The position numbers and the translations under genes are program-made. A stretch of DNA of 64,000 bases from NCBI RefSeq assembly GCF_028595305.1, contig NZ_JAQQXS010000017.1, positions 29,510 to 93,509 of the forward strand, in the 5' to 3' direction. The DNA comes from Roseateles koreensis. Lineage in GTDB: Bacteria > Pseudomonadota > Gammaproteobacteria > Burkholderiales > Burkholderiaceae_C. The notes under the pieces were generated by a model. It worked only from the letters and a program-made list of their open reading frames with translations. It made no database searches and was not told the origin of the DNA. Each line of letters opens with the position of its first letter. Position 1 is the stretch's first letter. Positions 37,293 through 46,664 of this stretch are shown here, one piece after another.

Positions 37293-38299
37293 CAGCGCAG
37301 CACTTTCAGGGCTTCGGGGTTGACGATATGGCTGGGCTGGCTCTTGATGAAGTTCAAGACGTTGTCGAACGCGGCGTTCAGATAAAGCTCGTAACTGTCC
37401 AATTCAACGTATCCAATATGCGGCGTGCAAACCGCATTTTCCATGCGCAATAGGGGGTGTCCTTGCAGCACAGGTTCGGTTTCGAACACATCGATGGCCG
37501 CCATGCCGGGGCGGCCCCGGTTGAGGGCGGAGACCAGCGCGCCTTCATGAATCAATTCAGCACGTGAGGTGTTGACGAACAGGGCTGTCGGCTTCATACG
37601 GGCGAAGTCTTCAGGGGTGATCAAACCCGCCGTGTCGGGGCACAAGCGCAGATGCAGGCTCAGCACATCGCAGGTTTCAAAGAATTGCTCACGGCTGCTG
37701 GCCACTTGATGTCCGTCAGCGGATGCGCGCAGCCGTGAGGCTTCACCGCCCCACACCTGAACCTGCATGCCGAATGCGCGTGCGTAGCCCGCTACCAACT
37801 GCCCAATGCGCCCATAACCCCAAATACCCATGGTCTTGCCATGCAAGACCATGCCAAGCCCGAAGTTGGGCGGCATGGACGCCGCCTTGAGACCTGATTG
37901 CTGCCAGGCGCCATGTTTCAGATTGCCGATGTACTGGGGCAGCCGGCGCATGGCGGCCATGATCAGCGCCCAGGTCAACTCTGCGGGCGCGATGGGCGAG
38001 CCCACCCCTTCAGCCACCGCAATGCCCAGGCGGGTGCAGGCTTCGACATCAATGTGCGCGCCAACCCGCCCGGTTTGCGAGATGAGCTTGAGCTTGGGCA
38101 GTTTTTCAAGCAACTGCCGATTGAACTGTGTGCGCTCGCGAATCAGGACCAGCACTTCAGCATCTCTGAGCCGGACCGACAATTGCCCGATGCCTTTCAC
38201 CGTGTTGGTGAAGACCTTGGCGTTGAGGTGTTCGAGTTTGGCTGCACAGCGCAATTTGCGCACCGCATCCTGATAGTCGTCGAGAATCGTAATGTTCAT
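37292..38299 (-). CDS. D-2-hydroxyacid dehydrogenase family protein
   Basis: About 335 residues. NAD-binding GIWGYGRIGQLVAGYARAFG and the catalytic Arg/Glu/His set: VNTSRAELIHEGAL, DVFETEPV, CTPHIGY. N-terminal MNITILDDYQDAVRKL resembles the subgroup next to phosphoglycerate dehydrogenase. Substrate unknown. ATG at 38299 preferred; 38329 would add ten residues. Tightly coupled to the chromate-transporter pair, an association whose meaning I cannot read from sequence. Confidence 0.85.
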   Translation of the reverse strand: MNITILDDYQDAVRKLRCAAKLEHLNAKVFTNTVKGIGQLSVRLRDAEVLVLIRERTQFNRQLLEKLPKLKLISQTGRVGAHIDVEACTRLGIAVAEGVGSPIAPAELTWALIMAAMRRLPQYIGNLKHGAWQQSGLKAASMPPNFGLGMVLHGKTMGIWGYGRIGQLVAGYARAFGMQVQVWGGEASRLRASADGHQVASSREQFFETCDVLSLHLRLCPDTAGLITPEDFARMKPTALFVNTSRAELIHEGALVSALNRGRPGMAAIDVFETEPVLQGHPLLRMENAVCTPHIGYVELDSYELYLNAAFDNVLNFIKSQPSHIVNPEALKVLR

Positions 38300-38472
38300 G
38301 AGTGCCAAGCATTTTGCCTTGAACAGCACCCATGGCGGCGGCTCCCGCCGAACCGGGCGAGAAATTCCTGCGTGAGATGAAACGAGATGAACTCAGGTGA
38401 GGCGGGCAGGCCCGATCATGCTGGTTTTGTGCTTAGCCAAAGAGCCCGGTGCCGCTCAACTCGCCGGTGCAA

Positions 38473-38946
38473 TCAATGCTGTGTGGCTGACTCATTCATG
38501 GCGCGCAGGCTCATGCCGGCGTGGGTGTGCAGAAAGACGTTGATCACGTCGAGCCGGCGTTCAGCCTCGAACTGTGAAAATGCGCGTGCCACCTCGGTAT
38601 AGATCCAGGTGCGTAGATGCCAGAGGTCGCGCAAACTGCGGCTGCGATGAATGCTGCGGGTGAGCTCTTCGATGCGCTCGCCGGCCAGGCCCTCCAGCGC
38701 GGCCTGAAATTGCGCTCGCGCGGCCGCCAATTGGGTGGAGGGACGCTGCGGCCTGGCGGGTGCCTTGCCAAACCAGGGGTCGGGGTCGCCGGGCATCCAG
38801 CGCATTAGGCTGTGCCATAGCGAATCGCCGCCTGTGCTGGATTGGCGAGGCGGCGGATAGCTCGAACTGCGCGTGTGCTGCGAGGGTGATAGGGTGGATG
38901 GTGCACCCCGTGTTCTGGCCCAACGAGTCAATAAGGCATTCAGCAT
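38473..38946 (-). CDS. conserved-looking protein of unknown function
   Basis: 157 residues. The first 70 are low-complexity Ser/Pro/Arg-rich. The rest is a charged helical region (RAQFQAALEGLAGERIEELT, then SLRDLWHLRTWIYTEVARAF and RRLDVINVFLHTH) that could form a small helical bundle. No signal peptide, membrane segment or motif I recognise. It lies 173 bases upstream of the dehydrogenase operon on the same strand. Confidence 0.55.
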   Translation of the reverse strand: MLNALLTRWARTRGAPSTLSPSQHTRSSSYPPPRQSSTGGDSLWHSLMRWMPGDPDPWFGKAPARPQRPSTQLAAARAQFQAALEGLAGERIEELTRSIHRSRSLRDLWHLRTWIYTEVARAFSQFEAERRLDVINVFLHTHAGMSLRAMNESATQH

Positions 38947-39345
38947 GATGTGCTTTGCTTTTTTAGTGACCGCCCAGCGGCCTCATTCCCCTCCTGGGGT
39001 ACAGATTGATTCTCGGCAAAGCGTGCGCAGACTGAAGGCGGGAATTGCAGGGTTCTGTGCCCGTAGTTTTCTTTGCTCCAGCTTTGTGCCAACAGCACAT
39101 GCAGAACTGGCGTTAGGCCACTAAGGCGGGCGGGGGGGCGCAAGGGCGCAACCCGCCCGTGAAATTGCGCCGCACAAAGAAGGGAACTGTCGCCCATTCA
39201 CCCTGCAAATTGGAGGCATTGCTTGGATGTGCAGCTTCTAACATCACAGGCAAGCCATCACGTGTCCGCCAGTGGCCGGTCCTTTGGGCCTGTGCCATGC
39301 CTGTCAACCCAGCTTGTTGCAAGTCGTTCTTGCAGCCGAAGATTC
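38947..39345. other. intergenic region without a supported gene
   Basis: About 400 bases between a minus-strand unknown gene and the plus-strand GT41 gene; it must hold both promoters. It contains a GC-rich imperfect hairpin (GGGCGGG at 39128-39134 with CCCGCCC at 39152-39158). The frame of the GT41 gene is open back to about 39223 but without family-like sequence. I see no RNA gene. Confidence 0.5.
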
Positions 39346-41241
39346 ATGGACCTCTCATCACCTGCCGTCAATTTGCCCGAGATGTCGCCTGGCGCCCAAA
39401 CCGCCATGGCGAAGGTCGAACAGCTGCTTGCGCATGCGGGCTCAGGGAACATGCCTTTTGATGAATTGATGCGCCATGCATCGAGCTGGGAATCTGTCGG
39501 CATGGTGGATGCCGCCGCCTTGCTCTACCAGAACTGGATCGCCGCGACGCGTTCGGTCTACCTGCACATCGCTTGCTACAACTGGGGGGCCTTGCTGGGC
39601 ACGGCCCGCAAGCACGTGGAGGCTGAGCGCGCCTATCGGCTGGCCCTGAGCCTGAACGCGAATTTCAAGCAAGCTCGCTTGAATCTGGGGCACCAACTGG
39701 AGCACCAGGGGCGCATTGAGGACGCGCTGACCGAATGGCTCGCGGTGGCCGAAATGGAGAATCTCAAGGCCGAGCCGGGTGAGGGCCTGACGTTCAGGCT
39801 GCACGGGCTCAACAACGCAGCCCGCATGCTGGAAACGCAACGGCGCTTTCCTGAAGCGGAGGCGCTGATGCGCTTCAGCTTGCTGCTCAAGCCCACACAG
39901 GGTGATGTGATCCAGCACTTTGTTCACATTCGTCAAAAGCAGTGCGCCTGGCCGATCTACCAACCCTTCGGCCAGGTGACGGCAAACCAGTTGCTGGTCA
40001 ACACCTCGTTGCTGGCCACCTTGAGTGCAACAGACGACCCTGCTGTGCAACTGATGGTGGCGCAGCGATTTGTACATGATCGCGTAAAGGCGCCGCCCGA
40101 GGGCTTGCCCCTGCACCAGCAGGCTGCAGCGAAGAAGCCCCGAACAGGGCGCATCAAGATTGGCTACCTGTCGGGCGATTTGTGCATGCATGCGGTGGGT
40201 TTGTTGACCGCCGAATTGTTTGAGCTGCATGACCGCGAGCGCTTCGAGGTGCATGCTTTTTGCTGGAGCCGTGAAGACGGCACGCCCCTGCGCGCCCGCT
40301 TGATGGCGGCCATGGACAAGACCGTGTCGATTGCCGGGCTCAACGACACCCAGGCTGCGCAGATGATTGCCGACGCCGGCATTGACATCTTGGTGGACCT
40401 GCAGGGCCTCACCGCGGGCGCCCGGCCTAACATCCTGACCCAGCGGCCAGCTCCGATTCAGGTCAGCTACCTTGGGTTGCCGGCAACCTCGGCCATGCCA
40501 GGTGTGGACTGGATCATTGCCGACCGCTTCGTGATGCCACCCGAATACCTGCCGTACTGCACTGAAAAGCCCATCTACCTGCCGAATTGTTATCAGGTCA
40601 GCGACCGCCAGCGCGAATCGGGCGCCGTGCCCACGCGGGCGCAGTACGGCCTGCCCGCGCAAGGCTTTGTGTTCTGCTCGTTCAACAACAATCACAAATT
40701 CAGCGAAGAGATGTTCCGCTGCTGGATGCGCATCTTGAACCGGGTGCCTGATTCGGTGCTGTGGCTGCTGGCTGACAACGATTGGGCCCAGGCCAATATG
40801 TTGCGTGTGGCTGCCGAGTCAGGTGTCGCGGCAGAGCGCCTGATTTTCGCCCCGCGCGTGGCACCACCCGACTACCTGGCCCGATTTGTTCTGGCCGATC
40901 TGGTGCTCGATACCTTTCCCTACAACGCCGGTACAACCGCCAGCGATTGCTTGTGGATGGGCACACCCATCCTGACCCGTTCCGGCCGCAGCTACATCTC
41001 GCGGATGGCGGGCAGTTTGTTGAGCGCCGTCGGCTTGCCCGACCTCATCACCTTCAATTTGCCCGACTATGAGGCGCGTGCGGTGCAAATTGGCTTGAAT
41101 CCGGCACGTGCTGCGTCTTACAAGCGCTATCTGCAAGACTTCGGGCGTCAATCGGCCTTGTTTGACATGCCTCGTGTCGTCCGCGACATGGAGGCCGAGT
41201 TTGAGCGCCTGGCCCTGCAAGAACGGTTGCAGGCATCATGA
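39346..41241 (+). CDS. TPR-containing GT41 (SPINDLY/OGT-type) glycosyltransferase
   Basis: About 631 residues. An N-terminal region with TPR-like helices (about 60-190: AERAYRLALSLNANFKQARLNLG and relatives) precedes the OGT catalytic core. Core motifs: IGYLSGDLCMHAVGLL with the active-site His, DILVDLQGLTAGARPNIL, RPAPIQVSYLGLPATS, FCSFNNNHKFSEEMF, and DTFPYNAGTTASDCLWMG followed by SRMAGSLL. GT41 enzymes transfer GlcNAc or hexose from a UDP-sugar to Ser/Thr or Asn of proteins in the cytosol; HMW1C, which modifies a secreted adhesin, belongs to the same class. It lies 126 bases upstream of the type I secretion genes on the same strand, suggesting (inference) that it modifies the exported substrate. 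ATG at 39346 is preferred, but a longer start at 39223 is open. Confidence 0.87.
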   Translation: MDLSSPAVNLPEMSPGAQTAMAKVEQLLAHAGSGNMPFDELMRHASSWESVGMVDAAALLYQNWIAATRSVYLHIACYNWGALLGTARKHVEAERAYRLALSLNANFKQARLNLGHQLEHQGRIEDALTEWLAVAEMENLKAEPGEGLTFRLHGLNNAARMLETQRRFPEAEALMRFSLLLKPTQGDVIQHFVHIRQKQCAWPIYQPFGQVTANQLLVNTSLLATLSATDDPAVQLMVAQRFVHDRVKAPPEGLPLHQQAAAKKPRTGRIKIGYLSGDLCMHAVGLLTAELFELHDRERFEVHAFCWSREDGTPLRARLMAAMDKTVSIAGLNDTQAAQMIADAGIDILVDLQGLTAGARPNILTQRPAPIQVSYLGLPATSAMPGVDWIIADRFVMPPEYLPYCTEKPIYLPNCYQVSDRQRESGAVPTRAQYGLPAQGFVFCSFNNNHKFSEEMFRCWMRILNRVPDSVLWLLADNDWAQANMLRVAAESGVAAERLIFAPRVAPPDYLARFVLADLVLDTFPYNAGTTASDCLWMGTPILTRSGRSYISRMAGSLLSAVGLPDLITFNLPDYEARAVQIGLNPARAASYKRYLQDFGRQSALFDMPRVVRDMEAEFERLALQERLQAS

Positions 41242-41367
41242 GTGCGTCTGGAAATTTTGTACTCAAGAAAGGCATTGAACCCGTCGAAATACAGGGTTAC
41301 GGCCATCGGTATGGGTGCGCCCAGTTTTTGAATCTTTGTTTGCCCGGATGCCTGAGGGACCGCGATC

Positions 41368-43731
41368 GTGTCACGCCATGACCCATTTTTTGACGGAAGC
41401 CCAGGTGCAGCCGCCAAGGGCTTGCGCTTGGCGGCCGACAATTCGGTAGAACAGCCGCCTGCGCCGGTCGACCCCCTGGAAAACTTGGCGGAAGCGCCGA
41501 TTGGCGACCCTTTGCTGCAGGCCCTTTCCTGGCTGACCCGTTTCCACGGCACGCCGCGCTCCGCTGAATCGCTGCGGGCCGGCTCACCCGTAGAGGGCCC
41601 TTTGGCACCCGACCAGGCCCTGCGCGTGATGCGCGAGGCAGGCTACAACGCCGGTCTGCTGCGAAAAGGCATCGACGACATCAATCCGGCCCTGATGCCG
41701 GCGGTGCTCTTGCTCAATGAAGGCGATGCCTGCGTGCTGGTCAAGCGCCTGGACGACGGCAGCAGCGCGGGTGGCGGACGCTACGAGGTCGTTTTTCCCG
41801 GGCCGGAGGCGGCGAGCTGCGCGGCGACGACGGCCGAGCTGGACCCGGAGTACAGCGGCTTTGTCATGGTTGCCTCGCCGCAGCAGGTGTCAGACGCACA
41901 CCTGCGCAACCCGCGCGACACCTTGCTCAAGCCCGACGGCCCGCACTGGTTGTGGAGCACGCTACGCCGCTTCATGCCCTACTACCGGGCGGCAATGTTG
42001 GCGGCCTTGTTGAGCAATGTGCTGATGCTGGCGTCGGGTATGGTCACCTCGGTCATTTACGACAAGGTGATTCCGCACCAAGCCATGGTGACCTTGTGGA
42101 CCCTGGCCATCGGCGCCATGGTGGCCTTGCTGTTTGACACTTTTTCGCGCCAGTTGCGCAGCCATTTGATTGATCTGGCGGGGCGTAAAACCGACCTCAT
42201 CATCGGCGCCAAGCTGTTCCGCCAGACCCTGGGCGTGCGCATGGAAAACAAGCCCGCGTCGGCCGGCTCCTACGCACACTATCTGGCGCAGGTCGAAACC
42301 GTGCGGGACTTTTTCACCTCCGCCACCATGTCGGCCTTGACCGACCTGCCGTTTGTGGCGGTTTACGTGGCGATGACCTTTGTCATCGGCGGCCCCTTGG
42401 GCTGGGTGCTGGTGCTCTCCATGCCTTTGATCATCGGCTTCAGCATGGCGATTCAGCGCTCATTGCGCCAAGCCATGCGTACCAATATGGCGGAGACCGC
42501 CGACCTGCACGGCACCCTGGTCGAAGCGGTGGAAGGCCTGGAAGACCTCAAAACCTGCGGCGCCGAAGGGCGCTTTCTGCGCCGTTACGAAACCAGCACC
42601 GCCATCGCTGCGGAATCCGCCTTGCGCTCACGCACCCTGAGCAGTTGGAGCAGCAATTTCACGATGACCATTCAGCAAAGCGTGAACATCGTGATGCTGG
42701 TTTGGGGCGTCTACCTGATTCAGGATGGCACCATCACCGCCGGTGCCCTGATCGGCGCAGTGATGTTCGCCGGCCGGGCCATTGCACCGCTGGGCAGCCT
42801 CGTTAGCCTGGGCACGCGCTACCAGGGTGCGCGGGCAGCCATGTTGTCGCTGGACCGCATGATGGCGGAGCCGACAGAGCGCGACGGGTCTCGCAATTAT
42901 GTGCCCTTGAATGCGATCACCGGGCGCATGGCCTTGCTCGACATCGGCTTCTCCTACCCCATGGTGGGGGATGGTCATGCGCCCAAGGTGCTCAAAAATG
43001 TCAACCTGCAGATCAATCCAGGTGAGCGCATTGCGGTGTTGGGCCGGATCGGCAGCGGCAAATCAACCATCCTGCGCCTGCTTGCCGGCCTGTATCAGCC
43101 GACCGAGGGCATGGTCGATGTCGACGGCATTGACTTGCGGCAGATTGACCCGGCTGAGTTTCGTGCCCGCGTGGGCTTTGTTTCGCAAGAGCCGCGGCTC
43201 TTCCACGGCACGCTGCGAGACAACGTGTTGATGGGGCGTGGTCATCTCGATGCCAGCCGCCTGGTTGAGGTGGCGCGGCTTACCGGCTTGGACCGGGTGG
43301 TGGCGGGGCATCCCAAGGGATGGGACCTGCCGGTGGGCGAAATGGGCGGTTTGTTGTCCGGCGGGCAGCGCCAATTGGTGGCCCTGGCTCGCAGTTTGGT
43401 CAGCAAGCCGCAGCTGCTGCTGATGGACGAGCCCACCAGTTCGATGGACGCGCAGTCCGAAATGGCCTTTTTGCGGCAGCTGCGCGACGCTGCGGGTAGC
43501 TGCACTTTGGTGGTGGTGACACACCGGCCTGCGGTGCTGGAGCTGGTGTCGCGCATCGTCGTGGTGGATGCCGGGCGTGTGGTGCTTGATGGCCCCCGCG
43601 ATCAGGTGCTGGCGGCGTTGTCTGGGGTGCGCCCCGCGGCGCCGGCCGAGGCGCAAGCACCCGCAGGTGCGCAAGGCAATCTGCACATGCATCCCGCCGC
43701 TCAGCCGGTGCAACGCTCTGCTTCGGTGTGA
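41368..43731 (+). CDS. type I secretion ABC transporter/permease, LapB-like
   Basis: 787 residues. A C39-like N-terminal domain (about 45-150) lacks the catalytic Cys of true C39 peptidases, as in HlyB/LapB exporters. Six membrane helices (about 195-450) follow, then the ABC ATPase: Walker A GRIGSGKST (about 557), Q-loop VGFVSQEPRLF, signature LSGGQRQLV (about 663), Walker B LLLMDEPTSSMD and H-loop VVTHRPA. Drives export of large unfolded proteins straight to the outside. The start is a GTG. First of the secretion genes; the HlyD-like gene follows after six bases. Its C-terminus has a 40-residue Ala/Pro/Gln-rich tail. Confidence 0.92.
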   Translation: MSRHDPFFDGSPGAAAKGLRLAADNSVEQPPAPVDPLENLAEAPIGDPLLQALSWLTRFHGTPRSAESLRAGSPVEGPLAPDQALRVMREAGYNAGLLRKGIDDINPALMPAVLLLNEGDACVLVKRLDDGSSAGGGRYEVVFPGPEAASCAATTAELDPEYSGFVMVASPQQVSDAHLRNPRDTLLKPDGPHWLWSTLRRFMPYYRAAMLAALLSNVLMLASGMVTSVIYDKVIPHQAMVTLWTLAIGAMVALLFDTFSRQLRSHLIDLAGRKTDLIIGAKLFRQTLGVRMENKPASAGSYAHYLAQVETVRDFFTSATMSALTDLPFVAVYVAMTFVIGGPLGWVLVLSMPLIIGFSMAIQRSLRQAMRTNMAETADLHGTLVEAVEGLEDLKTCGAEGRFLRRYETSTAIAAESALRSRTLSSWSSNFTMTIQQSVNIVMLVWGVYLIQDGTITAGALIGAVMFAGRAIAPLGSLVSLGTRYQGARAAMLSLDRMMAEPTERDGSRNYVPLNAITGRMALLDIGFSYPMVGDGHAPKVLKNVNLQINPGERIAVLGRIGSGKSTILRLLAGLYQPTEGMVDVDGIDLRQIDPAEFRARVGFVSQEPRLFHGTLRDNVLMGRGHLDASRLVEVARLTGLDRVVAGHPKGWDLPVGEMGGLLSGGQRQLVALARSLVSKPQLLLMDEPTSSMDAQSEMAFLRQLRDAAGSCTLVVVTHRPAVLELVSRIVVVDAGRVVLDGPRDQVLAALSGVRPAAPAEAQAPAGAQGNLHMHPAAQPVQRSASV

Positions 43732-43737
43732 TAACCC

Positions 43738-44961
43738 ATGGATCGAACTGACAAAGGCGCAGGTCTGGCGCTCACCCGAAAAGAGAGCCTGTTCGTCAAC
43801 GCGTTGCACAGCGCGGAGATCGACGAGCCGCTCCCGCGGGTGACCTGGGTGCTGTACTTGATGGCCGTCGTCTTGGTGGCCGGCCTCACTTGGGCATCAC
43901 TGGCCAAGGTGGATGAAATTGCACGTTGCGATGGACGCATCGTGCCAGACGGCCGGGAGCAGGTGATCGCCAGCTTGGAAGGCGGCATCCTGCGCGAGCT
44001 GTATGTGCGCGAGGGCATGCAGGTGGAGGCGGGGCAGGAATTGGCTCAACTGGACCCGACCCGCGTTGAAGCCTCCCAGAACGAAGGCAATGCCAAGCGG
44101 GTGGCCTTGATGGCGCAAGCCGCTCGGCTGTCGGCTGAAGCCTCGGGCCATGCGCTGAAGTTTCCGCCCGAGGTGTTGGCCGTGCCGCGTTTGGCGGACG
44201 CTGAAACCGAGGCCTACGAGGCCCGCCGGCGCGCCATGGACGAAGCCACAGCCAGTGTCAGTCGCAGTACCGCGTTATTGCAGCGGGAGCTGAAGATCTC
44301 GCAGGACATGGCCGCCAAGGGCCTGATGTCTGATGTGGAGTTGATGCGCCTGAGCCGCCAGATCAACGAGATGCAACAGCAGCGCATGGAGCGCATCAGC
44401 CGCTTTCGCCAAGACGCCAGTGGTGAGTTGGTGCATGTGCAGAACGAGTTGGCCCAGCTGGATGAACAAATGGTGGTGCGCCAGGACGCGTTGACGCGAA
44501 CCATTCTGCGCTCCCCGGTGAAGGGTGTCATCAAGTCCATCAAAAATGGCACACTTGGCGGCATCATCGCCAGCGGTGCCACCTTGATGGAAATTTCGCC
44601 CGTGGGACCGCGGGTGCTGATCGAGGCCCGCGTCAAACCCCGTGACATCGGCTTTGTGCGTGTGGGGCAGGTGGCTGAAGTCAAATTGTCGGGTTATGAC
44701 TTCAACGTCAACGGCGGGCTGGAGGGCAAGATCGACTACATCAGCCCCGACGCAATGGGCGAGACCGAGAAAAACGCCGAGAACGGCTACTACCGCGCCA
44801 TCGTCGCCGCCGAGCACAACAACCTGCTTTTCAAGGGCAAGCCCTTGCCCGTGATCCCTGGCATGGCCGCCACGGTTGAAATCAAAACCGGCGAACGCTC
44901 GGTACTTAGCTATTTGATGCGCCCGATGATGAAGTCGCGTGAAGCGCTGAGAGAGCGCTGA
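43738..44961 (+). CDS. HlyD-family periplasmic adaptor of type I secretion
   Basis: 407 residues. A short cytosolic N-terminus, one membrane helix (about 38-58), a biotinyl-lipoyl-like half (DGREQVIASLEGGILRELYV), a long coiled coil (about 110-240), the second lipoyl half (RSPVKGVIKSIKNGTLGG) and a beta-barrel with the HlyD signature (PGMAATVEIKTGERSVLSYL). Links the ABC transporter to TolC. Six bases after the ABC gene. The stop lies inside an 11-bp tandem repeat. Confidence 0.92.
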   Translation: MDRTDKGAGLALTRKESLFVNALHSAEIDEPLPRVTWVLYLMAVVLVAGLTWASLAKVDEIARCDGRIVPDGREQVIASLEGGILRELYVREGMQVEAGQELAQLDPTRVEASQNEGNAKRVALMAQAARLSAEASGHALKFPPEVLAVPRLADAETEAYEARRRAMDEATASVSRSTALLQRELKISQDMAAKGLMSDVELMRLSRQINEMQQQRMERISRFRQDASGELVHVQNELAQLDEQMVVRQDALTRTILRSPVKGVIKSIKNGTLGGIIASGATLMEISPVGPRVLIEARVKPRDIGFVRVGQVAEVKLSGYDFNVNGGLEGKIDYISPDAMGETEKNAENGYYRAIVAAEHNNLLFKGKPLPVIPGMAATVEIKTGERSVLSYLMRPMMKSREALRER

Positions 44962-44986
44962 GAGAGCGTTGAGAGAGCGTTGAGAG
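44944..44986. repeat. 11-bp direct repeats at the 3' end of the adaptor gene
   Basis: Three units GAGAGCG[CT]TGA at 44951, 44962 and 44973, with partial units on both sides. The stop codon of the adaptor gene falls at the end of the first full unit, so copy-number change would hardly alter the protein. No further coding sequence between 44962 and 45239. Confidence 0.7.
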
Positions 44987-45239
44987 GCGGCGCTGAGCGC
45001 GCGCTGATTGGGCGTCGATCACGTGTTGAGCGACCGTCGCCCATGGGCCTGAAGCGCCCCCGTATCGATGTGGCAATTTTTGAGCCCCTGGGGGTGAAGT
45101 TGGCCAGGCAAACCGTGCCATTTGCACGTTAGCGCTGAATTTGAACAATCCAGCCCGGGCTTATCGAGCCATTGCCTAGGGACCAGGCGTGATGTAGTAG
45201 AGGCAACGACAGCGTGTCTAAGTCTGCTGCGTTCAGCCC

Positions 45240-46616
45240 ATGTCAAAAACGCATTTTCTCAAGTCCTTGTTGCTGGCCCCAAGGTTTGCTTCGCTGCTCG
45301 TGTTGGCCTGCGCCGGTCCTTGCCTTGCGCAGGGCCGCTGCAATGAAGACGAGTCGGCTGCAGTCCGCCTGGCGCGAGACACCGGCGGCAGCGTCTCCGC
45401 CACGCCGGAAACCAGCACGATCGACCCCCGCCAGCAGCTGCAGGACCTTGTTGCGCTTTCGCTTCGCCGCAGTAATTCAATGGGTGCCATCCGCTTGCTG
45501 ACGCTGGCAGCCGAGGCCGATGTTGAAGAGGCCAAAGCGGCACGGCTGCCCACGGTGAATCTGGTCGGCTCAGGCGCCTATGTTGGCAACGTGCAGCCCG
45601 GCCAAGACACCGTCAAGGGCAGCCAAGCTCGTGGCTCCTTGATGGTGAGTGCACCATTGTTTGATTTTGGCCGCATCACCAAAATGACCGAGTGGCGCAC
45701 CCAACTGGCTGAAGTGGCAAAGTTGGGCCAAAGTGCCGCAGAAGAACAACTGGCGTTGCAGACCATCTCGCTCGCCCTGGACCGAAGCCGTTATGTGCTG
45801 CAGGCCCAGGTCTACAGCCAATATGTGCGGCGCATGAGTTGCCTCGTGGATTCACTCGAAGTGATCACCAAGGCCGACCGTGGCCGTGCCAGTGAACTGG
45901 TGCAGGCGCAGAAGAGCCTGCAGCAAGCCGACCTGTCCTACGAGGGGAGTTTGTCTGCTTTGCGCCAGACGGAGGTTCGGCTGCGCCGTTTTGTTGGCGA
46001 ACAACTGCCGCCCAGTGCCCCCATGAGCAATGTGCTGGCGCGATTGCCCGACTTGAATGAAATGCAGCAAGACATTCTTTCGGCCCCCGACATCAACCAG
46101 GCCAGCGCGACGGCCAAGGCGTCCCGCAGTTATGCGGAGTCAGTGCTGGCCGGACAAAAGCCCAGCGTCAACCTGACGGTGGGCACCAACTCGACCGTGG
46201 GCACCGGCAAAGAGACCGATTGGAACGGTGGTGTGCAAGTCAATATTCCGCTCTATCAGCCCGGTGCCGATGCCACCTTGATGGCCGCGCACCGGCGCGC
46301 CCAATCAGCATTGCTGCAGCGTGACGATGCCATCGAGGCCAAGCGCTATCGGCTGCTGGAGGTGTACGAGGTCGCTTCCTCCGCATTGGACCGCGCACGC
46401 CGGGTGGTGGACATCTTGCGCAACAGCGACAAGCTGCGCTCCGCCACGCTGCAGCAATGGCAGCAACTCGGTAAGCGCTCATTGTTTGACGTGATGGGTG
46501 CAGAGGGCGATTACTACGCCAACCGGGTCGCCCATGTGAATGCCTTGTTCGATGCCGAACAGGCCGTGGCCCTGATGTGGTCGATGGGGCGTGGTGTGCA
46601 GACGCCTTTGCGTTGA
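45240..46616 (+). CDS. TolC-like outer-membrane channel of type I secretion
   Basis: 458 residues. Signal peptide MSKTHFLKSLLLAPRFASLL ending at GPCLAQ, then the long helical repeats of the outer membrane efflux family (SNSMGAIRLLTLAAEADVEE; RLPTVNLVGSGAYVG; SQARGSLMVSAPLFDFGRI). The second structural repeat contains VNIPLYQPGADATLMAAHRRAQ. Forms the outer-membrane tunnel for the ABC/HlyD pair. The 278-base gap before it suggests its own promoter. Confidence 0.9.
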   Translation: MSKTHFLKSLLLAPRFASLLVLACAGPCLAQGRCNEDESAAVRLARDTGGSVSATPETSTIDPRQQLQDLVALSLRRSNSMGAIRLLTLAAEADVEEAKAARLPTVNLVGSGAYVGNVQPGQDTVKGSQARGSLMVSAPLFDFGRITKMTEWRTQLAEVAKLGQSAAEEQLALQTISLALDRSRYVLQAQVYSQYVRRMSCLVDSLEVITKADRGRASELVQAQKSLQQADLSYEGSLSALRQTEVRLRRFVGEQLPPSAPMSNVLARLPDLNEMQQDILSAPDINQASATAKASRSYAESVLAGQKPSVNLTVGTNSTVGTGKETDWNGGVQVNIPLYQPGADATLMAAHRRAQSALLQRDDAIEAKRYRLLEVYEVASSALDRARRVVDILRNSDKLRSATLQQWQQLGKRSLFDVMGAEGDYYANRVAHVNALFDAEQAVALMWSMGRGVQTPLR

Positions 46617-46664
46617 TTGCCTGGCTCAAGTCTTCAAAAAATTTTCATTCGTTGAAAGTCCCTT

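Noticed and set aside
39128..39158. GC-rich hairpin upstream of the GT41 gene as a terminator
   Set aside because: Long loop and no T-run in either direction.
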